A DNA stretch of 5,958 nt from Rhodospirillales bacterium (GCA_025352915.1 JANXSA010000062.1:1-5958); one strand, 5' to 3'; positions 1-5,832 are shown, numbered from the stretch's first letter. Made by a program: numbers and translations. The notes: generated by a model from the sequence alone, not told the origin.

Positions 1-1067
1 CGGCGACACTGCTGGTGCTGTTGCTGGGCGCGCGGGCGCTCGACCGGACGCCGCCGCTGCGGGTAATGCTGGCCGCCGACCTCGCGCGGGCGGCGGTGTT
101 GGCCGGGCTGGTTGTCGCCTGGCTGGTGCTGGGCGAGCCGCCGGCCTGGGCGCTGTTCGCGGCCATTGCGGTCCTGGGCGCGGGGTTGGCCGCGTTCCGC
201 CCGGCGATGCAGGCGGCGTTGCCGGTGCTGGCGGCCGATCCGGCGATGCTGCCGGCGGCGAATGCGCTGATGGACACCACCGAGCGCCTGGCGCGGCTGG
301 CCGGGCCGGGGCTGCTGGTGCTGGCGGCGGCGTTGTTTGCCGAGGTGCATTTCGTCGCATTGAACGTGGCGTCGTTTCTGGTCTCGGCGCTGGCGGTGCT
401 GTTGATCGCGCGGCTGCGGCCGGTGCCGGCGGCCGGGACCGGCGCGGATTCGCTCTGGTCGGCGGCGCTGCGCGGGGTTCGGGCGGTGCGGGACCACCAG
501 TTGCTGCGCTTCATGCTGGTGATTGCGGGGATTCAGAACGGGGTGTGGCTGGCGTGTTTTTACCTGGCCTTGCCGCTGTATCTGGAGCGCCGCCTGGGCA
601 CCGGCGGGCTGGCGGCCTTCGGCACGGTGATCGCCGCCTATGGCGTCGGCAACCTGGGCGGCACGCTGGTGCTGGGCAATCTGCCGATGCCGCGCCGCCC
701 GGTGCTGCGGGTGTTTGCCGGCATCCTGCTGTTCGGCGCGGCGGTGGCGGCCATGGCCGGCGCGATGCTGTTGCCGGCGGAATGGCAGGTGCCGGGCATC
801 GCATTTTGCGCGGCGATCGCGGCGGTTGGCGCGCCGATGCAGGACATCGTGGTGGCCACGCTGCGCCAGACCGAGCTGGCGCGCGGTGACATCGCGGCCG
901 CGGTGCGCGCGCATATGGTCTCGGTGCAGGGCGGCACGGTGGTGGCGATGCTGGCCGCGCCGAGCCTGGTTGCCGCCTGGGGGCCGGAGGCTGTCGTGCT
1001 CGGCGGTGGCGCGACCTACCTGGTGCTCGGGGCGGTCGGCCTGGCGCGGTTGGGGCGGGCAGGTTGA
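1..1067 (+). CDS. MFS transporter, MFS_3/EntS-like, 5'-truncated by window edge
   Basis: Probable proton-coupled exporter of the major facilitator superfamily, in the inner membrane; the substrate cannot be told. The frame is open from base 3 to the TGA at 1065-1067, so the start lies upstream and the GTG at 15 is only an internal codon. Counting from that GTG, residues about 1-20 read as the end of TM2 and a degenerate motif A loop (ALDRTPPLRV followed by AADLARA, as in the EntS-like MFS_3 group). Hydrophobic helices then follow at about 20-40, 43-62, 97-133 (two), 163-190, 200-222, 230-253, 260-285 and 302-346 (two). That matches TM3 to TM12, so about 50-60 N-terminal residues are missing from view. 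It ends 57 bp before the next gene on the same strand; a shared transcript is possible but not shown. The family call is firm, the subfamily less so. Confidence 0.85.
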   Translation, partial: ATLLVLLLGARALDRTPPLRVMLAADLARAAVLAGLVVAWLVLGEPPAWALFAAIAVLGAGLAAFRPAMQAALPVLAADPAMLPAANALMDTTERLARLAGPGLLVLAAALFAEVHFVALNVASFLVSALAVLLIARLRPVPAAGTGADSLWSAALRGVRAVRDHQLLRFMLVIAGIQNGVWLACFYLALPLYLERRLGTGGLAAFGTVIAAYGVGNLGGTLVLGNLPMPRRPVLRVFAGILLFGAAVAAMAGAMLLPAEWQVPGIAFCAAIAAVGAPMQDIVVATLRQTELARGDIAAAVRAHMVSVQGGTVVAMLAAPSLVAAWGPEAVVLGGGATYLVLGAVGLARLGRAG

Positions 1068-1110
1068 CCGGCTGGGGGATTGACCACGAAATGGTCGGCG
1101 ATGCGAAAGC

Positions 1111-1115
1111 GGGAG
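1111..1115 (+). promoter_or_regulatory. Ribosome binding site deciding the start of the YbjN-like gene
   Basis: GGGAG lies nine bases before the ATG at 1125. It favours that ATG over the upstream TTG at 1080 and ATG at 1101, neither of which has a comparable purine run. Confidence 0.5.
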
Positions 1116-1124
1116 AGTGACTTG

Positions 1125-1646
1125 ATGATTCGTACCCTGGCCTTGCTGGCCACGCTGTGCGCGTTCGCGCTGCCGGCGGCGGCGTGGGCGCAGTCAGCAC
1201 CAAAGCCGGCACGCCCGCCCGCCGCAGCACCGGCATCCGACCTGGTGACCACGGCGAACCTGTCGCGCGATGGGCTGCGGGCGATCTATGACGCAGCGAA
1301 GCTGCCGGCGACGATTGATCGCAGCGGCAACCTGACGGTCAAGGCCGGCACGGTGACGCTGTACATCCTGCCGAGCGAGGACCGGGTGCGCCTGTTGGCC
1401 AGCTACAGCTTCGCGGCCCGGGCGGCCTATCAGGAGAAGCTCGATCTCGCGAACCGCATCAACGACGGCTACATCCTGGTGCGCGCCGCAATCCCCGCCG
1501 ACAAGCCGGCGGAGATCAACATCGACCATTATATCCTGCTTGGCCCCGGGATCAGCCGGGCCGTGGTAGTCGCGGTCACCCGGCGCTTCGCGGAAATCGT
1601 GCAGGAAGCGATCGAGGCGGTGGATACCGACCGGCTGCTGGAGTAG
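1125..1646 (+). CDS. Exported protein with YbjN-like domain (173 aa)
   Basis: Small secreted or periplasmic protein of unknown role. The ATG at 1125 is chosen because GGGAG lies at 1111-1115, nine bases upstream, and because it puts a compact signal peptide at the N-terminus. In-frame starts at 1080 (TTG) and 1101 (ATG) are possible but would add a charged stretch in front. Residues 1-22 form the signal peptide (MIRT, hydrophobic core, AWA before QS), with no proper lipobox at Cys12. Residues 25-39 are a Pro/Ala-rich linker. Residues about 41-170 resemble the YbjN fold: an amphipathic helix (LRAIYDAAKL), paired strands around DRSGNL and VRLLASY, the LANRIN asparagine motif (108-113), a strand YILVRAAI, then IDHYILLGPGIS (133-144) and a closing helix. 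YbjN proteins are linked to stress and motility in E. coli and proposed to act chaperone-like, but E. coli YbjN has no signal peptide, so its function should not be transferred. It converges on the aldolase gene downstream. Confidence 0.8.
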   Translation: MIRTLALLATLCAFALPAAAWAQSAPKPARPPAAAPASDLVTTANLSRDGLRAIYDAAKLPATIDRSGNLTVKAGTVTLYILPSEDRVRLLASYSFAARAAYQEKLDLANRINDGYILVRAAIPADKPAEINIDHYILLGPGISRAVVVAVTRRFAEIVQEAIEAVDTDRLLE

Positions 1647-1672
1647 GCGGCGGGGGCGCGATCCCCGCCGCC
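1646..1672. terminator. GC-rich hairpin between convergent genes, probable bidirectional terminator
   Basis: GGCGGCGGGG (1646-1655) pairs perfectly over ten bases with CCCCGCCGCC (1663-1672) around a seven-base loop. It starts on the last base of the YbjN-like stop codon and lies 61 bp beyond the aldolase stop. There is no T-tract on either side, so it is not a textbook intrinsic terminator. Its position between two convergent genes makes transcription termination or 3'-end protection the likeliest role. Confidence 0.6.
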
Positions 1673-1679
1673 TGCCCGT

Positions 1680-1755
1680 TCAGCCGAGGCTGTTGAGGAA
1701 CTGGGCTCAGCCCAGGCTGTTCAAGAACTGGGCTCAGCCCAGGCTGTTCAAGAAC
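1680..1755. repeat. 27-bp tandem repeat (2.8 copies) carrying the aldolase stop codon three times
   Basis: Units begin at 1680, 1707 and 1734. The second and third are identical over the 22 bases they share. The first differs from the second at three positions. Read on the minus strand, each full unit is AQFLNSLG plus TGA, so the gene's last six residues and stop (1734-1736) recur in frame with stops at 1707-1709 and 1680-1682. The three differences are all silent Leu changes (CTC against TTG, CTC against CTG). Each junction also forms a 7-bp dyad, CTGGGCT-C-AGCCCAG, at 1701-1715 and 1728-1742. Confidence 0.95.
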
Positions 1756-2516
1756 GTCGCCCGCGCGGTGGCCGACTGGCTGATGAACATGCCGTCCGAG
1801 CCGCCGAGGATGAACTTGCAGCCCCAGCCGATATACAGCCGCGCCCACTCCTCGTCGTAGATGCCGCCCATGCCGGGATACTTGCCGTGCTTCTTGCACG
1901 CATCGATCACCGCGCGGTACGCGGCCTGGACCTTGGGATGCCCGGCCTGGCCGGAGATGCCGAGATCGGCCGACAAATCGGACGTGCCGATCAGCAGGCA
2001 GTCGATGCCGGGGGTGGCGGCGATGGCGTCGATATTGGCGACGGATTCGGCGGTTTCGACCATCGCCACGATCAGGGTCTCGTTGTTGATAATCTCCTGC
2101 GCCTCGGCCACCGGCGGCGGCAGGAAGCCGAACTGGGCGATGCCGCCGCCCCACGAGCGGGTGCCGCGCGGCGGGTAGTGGAAGGCGTCGGCGATACGCT
2201 TGGCCTGGGCCGGCGTGTCGATGTGCGGGATCACCAGGCCCTGGGCGCCGTTGTCCAGCGCGCGGGTGCCCTCGTCCAATGCGTCAGTGCAGACGCGGAC
2301 GATCGGGGAAACGCCGGTGTTGAGCGAGGCGAGGCAAAGCTGGGTGGCCTCGTGCACCGAAAACGCGCCGTGCTCCATGTCGATGAACAGCCAGTCGAAA
2401 CCAGCGGCCTTGGCGAGCATCGGGGCGGCAACGGTGCGCAGATGGCTGACGCCGAAGCCGAGCGAGGTCTTGCCGGCGCGCAGGCGGTTGAGCGAGGTGT
2501 TCGGGATGATGGCCAT
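1734..2516 (-). CDS. HpcH/HpaI-family class II aldolase (260 aa)
   Basis: Metal-dependent pyruvate/2-oxoacid aldolase of the HpcH/HpaI family, which cleaves or forms 2-keto-4-hydroxy acids in catabolism of aromatics or deoxysugar acids. The natural substrate is not predictable here. Start ATG (2514-2516) follows GGAGGA with a five-base spacer; the frame opens further to 2552 but has no better site. Length fits the family (about 250-265 aa). Visible signature residues, with HpaI equivalents: Asp46 and the catalytic His49 in FIDMEHG, Arg74 in PIVRV, metal ligand Glu154 in MVETAE, metal ligand Asp180 in GTSDLSADLG. The sequence GLVIPHIDTPAQAKR (94-108) is also typical. Nothing essential is missing. 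It follows the ligase gene on the same strand, but a 193-bp gap with a large inverted repeat separates them, so it is probably its own transcription unit. The tail FLNSLG and its stop are tandemly repeated downstream. Confidence 0.92.
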   Translation of the reverse strand: MAIIPNTSLNRLRAGKTSLGFGVSHLRTVAAPMLAKAAGFDWLFIDMEHGAFSVHEATQLCLASLNTGVSPIVRVCTDALDEGTRALDNGAQGLVIPHIDTPAQAKRIADAFHYPPRGTRSWGGGIAQFGFLPPPVAEAQEIINNETLIVAMVETAESVANIDAIAATPGIDCLLIGTSDLSADLGISGQAGHPKVQAAYRAVIDACKKHGKYPGMGGIYDEEWARLYIGWGCKFILGGSDGMFISQSATARATFLNSLG

Positions 2517-2521
2517 GGGGT

Positions 2522-2527
2522 TCCTCC
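2522..2527 (-). promoter_or_regulatory. Strong Shine-Dalgarno of the aldolase gene
   Basis: On the minus strand GGAGGA is followed by ACCCC and ATG. This near-perfect site fixes the start at 2516 rather than at the in-frame codon at 2552. Confidence 0.8.
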
Positions 2528-2552
2528 GGGTTGGTTGGGGGGAGCGCACCAT

Positions 2553-2583
2553 GGGTGGGGGGCTGGGTCAATCAGGGGGAGGG
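2553..2583 (+). other. Canonical G-quadruplex motif upstream of the aldolase
   Basis: Five guanine runs (3, 6, 3, 5 and 3 G) are separated by T, CT, TCAATCA and A, which satisfies the G3+N1-7 pattern. The guanines lie on the plus strand, the template for the aldolase gene, so the aldolase leader RNA would be C-rich. It lies 26 bp upstream of the GGAGGA site. Folding is predicted by pattern only. Confidence 0.5.
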
Positions 2584-2711
2584 AAGAATGTTCTTTTTTG
2601 AAAAAAAGAACCAAAAAACTTTTATCCATTGGCGCCGATGTTCCACGGGGGGCACGGATGCCAATGGATGAAGTTTTTTTGCTTCTTTTTGTTCACAAAA
2701 AGAAGATTCTT
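2584..2711. repeat. AT-rich nested inverted repeat (REP- or MITE-like), possible terminator of the ligase operon
   Basis: Two arms of about 50 bp (2584-2633 and 2660-2711) are imperfect inverted copies around a 26-bp centre. The outer ends AAGAAT/ATTCTT and the inner ends ATCCATTGGC/GCCAATGGAT match exactly. Each arm also folds on itself: GTTCTTTTTT (2590-2599) pairs with 2602-2611 over a two-base loop, and CTTCTTTTTG (2682-2691) pairs with 2696-2705 over a four-base loop. Adjacent A7/T7 and A6 tracts lengthen the arms. The composition contrasts sharply with the GC-rich surroundings. The right end overlaps the first two bases of the ligase stop codon (2710-2712 on the plus strand). No target-site duplication is evident and there is no coding capacity. 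Transcription of the ligase would run straight into it, so a terminator role is reasonable. A dispersed genomic repeat is equally plausible. Confidence 0.75.
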
Positions 2712-4287
2712 ACTTCGGGATCAACCGCTCCAGCATCTCCAGCCGATCCGCCTCGCTCGCCGGCTTGTCGGTGCGCAACCGGGCGATGCGCGGGAAGCGC
2801 AGGGCGATGCCGGATTTGTGGCGGGTGGAGCGCTGGGCGCCGTCGAAGGCGATTTCCAGCACCAGGCCATGTTCGACTTCGCGCACCGGGCCGAAGCGGG
2901 CGGTGGTGTGGGTTCGGATCCACTGGTCGAGGAAGGCGAGTTCGCGGTCGGTGAAGCCGAAATAGGCTTTTCCGACGGGGACGAGTTCGCCGTCTTCACG
3001 CCAGAGGCCGAATGTGTAGTCCGAGTAGCTGCCGCTGCGTTTGCCGTGGCCGCGCTGCGCGTACATCAGCACGGCGTCGATGGTGAGCGGCGCGCGCTTC
3101 CATTTCCACCAATGGCCCTTGGGGCGGCCGGGCAGGTAGGGCGAGGTGCGGTCTTTCAGCATCAGGCCTTCGATAGTGGCGGCGCGGGCGCCTTCGCGCA
3201 GGGTGGCGAGGTCGTCCATTGTGTCGAAGGGGATCAGTTCGGACAGGTCCATGCAGGCGGGGCGGGTGCGGGCGAACCAGGCTTCGAGGCGGGCGCGGCG
3301 GGCGTCGAAGGGCTGCGGCCTGAGGTCTTCGGCGCCGTCGAACAGGATGTCATACAGGCGGATGGCGCAGGGGTAGTCGGCGAGCATTTTCGCGCCGACG
3401 GTCTTGCGGTTCAGGCGTTGCTGGAGGTCGGCGAAGGGCGCAACGGTGCCGTTGCGGATGACGAGCAGTTCGCCGTCCAGCACGCCCTGGAAATCCATTG
3501 CCGCGAGGATTTCGGGGAAGGTGGCGGAGATGTCCTCGGCGCCGCGCGAGTAGAGCCGGCGGCCGCCTGGGGTGGCGACGAGTTGGACCCGCACGCCGTC
3601 CCATTTCCATTCGGCGCGCAGGGCGGCGGGATTGAGTGCGGCGAGGTCGGCGGGCTCAAGGGGGTGGGCGAGCATCGGCGGGCGGAAGACCGGGGCGGTG
3701 GCCGGGTCGGGTCGGGGGGCGCGGCCTTCGAGCCAGGCGAAGAGGCCGGCGTAGGGCGGGGCGAGGCTGTGCCAGACTTCTTCGATGTCATCAGCAGACG
3801 CGCGGCCTTGCGACAATTCCGCCAGGGCGATGCGGGCCAGGCGGCCGGTGACGCCGATGCGCAGGCCGCCGGTGATCAGCTTGAGCAACGCGAGACGGGT
3901 GCCGGCGTCGCAGGCGTCGAGCCAGCCGGCGACGAGGTCGGGGAGGCGGATTTTGGGGGTGAGGTTCAGGGCTTCGACCAGTTCGGGCAGGCTGGGCGGG
4001 GCGGCGTTGGTGGCGGCTTCGGGCCAGATCAGGGCGACGGTTTCCGCCAGGTCGCCGACGAAATCGTAGGACAGGGCGAAGAGGATGGGATCGGTGCGGG
4101 CATTGGCGAGGTCGCGGATCAGCCCGGCCTTGGCGGCGGCAAAGCGCAGTTCGCCGGCGATGGCGGCCAAGGCGATGCCGCGGTCGGGGTCCGGCTGGGT
4201 GGCGAAGTATTGGGCCAGCAGGCGGATTTTGTCGCTGCGGCCCTGGGTGAAGAGCAGGCGTTCGAGCAGGGTGGCGAAGGCGATCAT
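2710..4287 (-). CDS. ATP-dependent DNA ligase, damage-response type (525 aa)
   Basis: Seals nicked DNA using ATP, through a lysine-AMP intermediate. It is the ligase of the bacterial ligase-associated (cisplatin) damage-response cluster, distinct from the essential NAD-dependent LigA. The ATG at 4285-4287 overlaps the exonuclease stop as ATGA. The frame extends to 4389, but that part is shadow of the exonuclease gene. Domains: an N-terminal helical DNA-binding domain at about 1-200, nucleotidyltransferase at about 205-400, OB fold at about 400-525. Visible motifs are I EWKWDGVR with nucleophile Lys228, Ia SRGAED (248-252 region), III DGELLV (271-276), IV EGLMLKD (373-379), V WWKWKR (393-398), and the C-terminal RFPRIARLR (497-505). 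Length and motif order are normal for the family. The partner exonuclease lies directly upstream and a helicase of the same cluster diverges nearby. The TAA stop touches the inverted repeat at 2584-2711. Confidence 0.95.
   Translation of the reverse strand: MIAFATLLERLLFTQGRSDKIRLLAQYFATQPDPDRGIALAAIAGELRFAAAKAGLIRDLANARTDPILFALSYDFVGDLAETVALIWPEAATNAAPPSLPELVEALNLTPKIRLPDLVAGWLDACDAGTRLALLKLITGGLRIGVTGRLARIALAELSQGRASADDIEEVWHSLAPPYAGLFAWLEGRAPRPDPATAPVFRPPMLAHPLEPADLAALNPAALRAEWKWDGVRVQLVATPGGRRLYSRGAEDISATFPEILAAMDFQGVLDGELLVIRNGTVAPFADLQQRLNRKTVGAKMLADYPCAIRLYDILFDGAEDLRPQPFDARRARLEAWFARTRPACMDLSELIPFDTMDDLATLREGARAATIEGLMLKDRTSPYLPGRPKGHWWKWKRAPLTIDAVLMYAQRGHGKRSGSYSDYTFGLWREDGELVPVGKAYFGFTDRELAFLDQWIRTHTTARFGPVREVEHGLVLEIAFDGAQRSTRHKSGIALRFPRIARLRTDKPASEADRLEMLERLIPK
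4284..4287 (-). promoter_or_regulatory. ATGA start-stop overlap coupling exonuclease and ligase
   Basis: On the minus strand the ligase start ATG shares bases with the exonuclease stop TGA. Terminating ribosomes can reinitiate here, which would keep the two repair proteins in fixed proportion and confirms a single operon. Confidence 0.85.
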
Positions 4288-5300
4288 GGCTCTTCTTCGC
4301 CATAGCCGATGAGGCGCAAGGGCCGGCCGCGAATGTTGCGTCGGGCGACTTCGTGGATCAGCGCGTCTTCGCTGCCGTGGGTGACCCAAATCTCCGGGGC
4401 CTGGACCTCGTCAACGGTGCGGTTGAGTTCGTCCCAGTCGGCGTGGTCGGAGATGACCAGCGGGAGTTCGACGCCGCTCTGTTTGGCGCGCTGGCGGACG
4501 CGCATCCAGCCCGACGCCATGCACACCACGGGTTCGGCCAGGCGGCGGGCCCAGCGGTCGGCGATGGCCGCGGGCGGGGCGAGGACGATGCGGCCGACCA
4601 GGTCCTTCTTGGCGGCGACGGTGGCCGGGCGGAGGTCGCCGAGGGGCACGCCGAACTGTTCGTAGATGTCGCACATTGGGGCCAGCGCGCCGTGCATGAA
4701 GATCGCCTCGTCCCAGCCGGCTTCGCGAAGCAAGGCGATCAGGCGCTGGGTCTTGCCGAGCGAGTAACAGCCGATGACGTGGGTGCGTTCGGGAAACAGG
4801 CGTACGCTGGCCAGCAGTTTGGCGATCTCGCCGGCGGCTTGCGGGTGGCGGAAGACCGGCAGCGCGAAGGTCGCCTCGGTGACGAAGACGTCGCAGGGAA
4901 CGGGGATGAAGGCGTCGCAGGTGGGGTCGGGCTGGCGCTTGTAGTCGCCGGACACCACCGCCCGGCTGCCTTGGTACTCCATCACCACCTGGGCGCTGCC
5001 GAGCACGTGGCCGGCGGGTTCGAGCCAGAGTTCGACCGCGCCGATGCGCAGGCGCTCGCCCCAGGCCAGCGCCTGTTGGGTGCGGCCGGCGCCGTCGCCG
5101 AGGCGGGCGCGCATCAGGGCCAGGGTGGGCGGGCTGGCGAGCACGGCGGTGTGGCCGGGGCGGGCGTGGTCCGAATGGGCGTGGGTGATGACCGCGCGCT
5201 CGACGGCGCGCAGCGGGTCGATGAAGAAGCCGCCGGGGGCGCAGAACAGGCCGGCGGGCTGGGGGGTCAGCCAGGTCTCGGGGTGGGCCATGGCCGACAT
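4284..5300 (-). CDS. Ligase-associated DNA damage response exonuclease, MBL/beta-CASP (338 aa)
   Basis: Metal-dependent nuclease of the metallo-beta-lactamase/beta-CASP class, related to Artemis/SNM1 and CPSF-73 folds. It is the exonuclease member of the ligase-associated repair cluster and presumably processes DNA ends before sealing. Start ATG at 5298-5300 (MSAMAHPETW) gives the family's usual length of about 330-340 aa; the second ATG at 5289-5291 is an equal candidate. Neither has a clear Shine-Dalgarno. The frame continues to 5540 but crosses the LysE remnant and has no homology there. Motifs, counted from 5300: HAHSDH (40-45), PAGHVLGSAQ with His98, SGDY with Asp119, TEATFALP (141-148), SLGKTQR (180-186), ISDHADW (283-289), VTHGSE (306-311). 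All metal-binding motifs are present, so it looks active. Its TGA overlaps the ligase ATG, indicating translational coupling. Confidence 0.93.
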   Translation of the reverse strand: MSAMAHPETWLTPQPAGLFCAPGGFFIDPLRAVERAVITHAHSDHARPGHTAVLASPPTLALMRARLGDGAGRTQQALAWGERLRIGAVELWLEPAGHVLGSAQVVMEYQGSRAVVSGDYKRQPDPTCDAFIPVPCDVFVTEATFALPVFRHPQAAGEIAKLLASVRLFPERTHVIGCYSLGKTQRLIALLREAGWDEAIFMHGALAPMCDIYEQFGVPLGDLRPATVAAKKDLVGRIVLAPPAAIADRWARRLAEPVVCMASGWMRVRQRAKQSGVELPLVISDHADWDELNRTVDEVQAPEIWVTHGSEDALIHEVARRNIRGRPLRLIGYGEEEP

Positions 5301-5385
5301 ATTGGCGCGATGCCGGCCCAACACCAGCGGCAATGGACTGCGGGGCATGGCGGCAGGCGGTCCGTGCATCGGCACCGTCATGGGG

Positions 5386-5391
5386 ATTATG
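5386..5391 (-). promoter_or_regulatory. Candidate -10 element for the exonuclease-ligase operon
   Basis: On the minus strand CATAAT matches the sigma-70 -10 consensus at five of six bases, about 85 bp before the exonuclease start. No good -35 lies 16-18 bp further upstream. The rest of 5301-5418 shows no recognisable gene. This is a weak, pattern-only call. Confidence 0.25.
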
Positions 5392-5418
5392 CAGGCGGCA
5401 ACACACTGGACCTGCGCG

Positions 5419-5789
5419 ATGCACGACCTGATCTGGCTTGGCATCCGCACCTTTCGCGGCACGGCGTTGGCCGTCCCTGAGGCATCGGCGACCGGGAGCA
5501 GCCGGGCGCTGCGCGAGGGGATCGTGGTCGAGGCGACCAATCCGAAGACGGCGGCGTTCTTCCTCGCCGTCCTGCGCAGTTCGTTGACCCCGATGCGGCG
5601 CCCGTGGCGATGCAGTTCGTGGCGATGCAGTTCGTGGTGCTCGATGCGATCTCGGTCGGGCTGAACACGGCGGTGGATGCGGTGGTGGTGCTGGCGGCGC
5701 CACGCGTGATACGGCGGGTGCAGCAGGGGTCCGGCGCGATTCTGGTGGCGCTCGGGTTGTCGTTGCTGCTGGCGCGACGCCCGGCCTGA
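5419..5789 (+). pseudogene. LysE/RhtB-family amino-acid exporter remnant
   Basis: Fragment of an inner-membrane amino-acid/metabolite exporter. The first frame reads LIWLGIRTFRG and then REGIVVEATNPKTAAFFLAVL, which is the LysE signature region with the NPK motif. At 5575-5576 one base is missing (CTG CG CAG where CTG CCG CAG is expected). Reading resumes in another frame as QFVDPDAAPVAMQFV and continues through VGLNTAVDAVVVLAA and GSGAILVALGLSLLLARRPA to the TGA at 5787-5789. Three lesions are visible: the N-terminal ~70 residues (first two helices) have no counterpart upstream, the frame is shifted, and 15 bp are duplicated. A short stretch also seems lost around LAAPRVIRRVQQGSG, where relatives have a longer basic loop. 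It lies between two divergent repair genes and is most likely non-functional. A start at ATG 5419 is nominal only. Confidence 0.85.
5604..5633 (+). repeat. 15-bp perfect tandem duplication inside the LysE remnant
   Basis: GTGGCGATGCAGTTC occurs twice in direct succession (5604-5618, 5619-5633) and GTGG follows again. In the resumed frame it gives VAMQF twice, where intact relatives have one copy. Being a multiple of three it does not shift the frame. Confidence 0.95.
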
Positions 5790-5797
5790 GGCGCTTC

Positions 5798-5815
5798 TTC
5801 CCGTCGGCGCGGGAA
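5798..5815. promoter_or_regulatory. Perfect dyad TTCCCG-N6-CGGGAA before the helicase gene
   Basis: TTCCCG (5798-5803) and CGGGAA (5810-5815) are exact inverted copies with a six-base centre. It lies 18 bp before the helicase ATG and 9 bp after the end of the LysE remnant. It could be a protein-binding operator or a short RNA hairpin. No known regulator is recognised from it. Confidence 0.35.
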
Positions 5816-5820
5816 CCCCG

Positions 5821-5826
5821 TATCTA
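5821..5826 (+). promoter_or_regulatory. Candidate -10 element of the helicase gene, implying a leaderless mRNA
   Basis: TATCTA lies six bases before the helicase ATG at 5833, so a transcript from it would begin at or next to the start codon. No Shine-Dalgarno precedes that ATG, in agreement with a leaderless message. A convincing -35 is not visible, so confidence is low. Confidence 0.25.
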
Positions 5827-5832
5827 AGACCG

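Noticed and set aside
1080..1103. TTGACC and a 5-bp hairpin (GACCA/TGGTC) as promoter or attenuator of the YbjN-like gene
   Set aside because: No -10 at proper spacing; the hairpin is too short to stand out in GC-rich DNA.
1680..1755. Tandem repeat as a CRISPR array
   Set aside because: Units abut with no spacers and encode the gene end in frame.
2566..2571. Minus-strand TTGACC as a -35 box for the aldolase
   Set aside because: No acceptable -10 lies 16-18 bases downstream, and the sequence falls within the G-run region.
2629..4305. 558-codon open frame on the plus strand opposite the ligase
   Set aside because: It is antisense to a gene with all ligase motifs. The Gly/Ala/Glu-rich low-complexity translation is the usual mirror of a GC-rich coding strand, and it also runs through the AT-rich repeat.
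4288..4389. Upstream extension of the ligase by 34 codons
   Set aside because: The extra part is Arg-rich shadow of the exonuclease C-terminus; the ATGA overlap start fits the family N-terminus (MIAFATLLERL).
5018..5033. Second LexA-like repeat GTTC-N8-GTTC
   Set aside because: The spacer is eight bases, not seven, and it lies deep inside the exonuclease coding sequence.
4353..5480. 375-codon open frame on the plus strand opposite the exonuclease
   Set aside because: Antisense shadow of the exonuclease; no recognisable domain and composition typical of GC-rich mirrors.
5301..5540. Upstream extension of the exonuclease by 80 codons
   Set aside because: The added residues resemble nothing in the family, run across the LysE remnant, and would make the protein far longer than its relatives.
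4411..5703. 430-codon minus-strand frame overlapping the exonuclease
   Set aside because: Arg/Pro-rich out-of-frame translation of the real gene, with no motifs.
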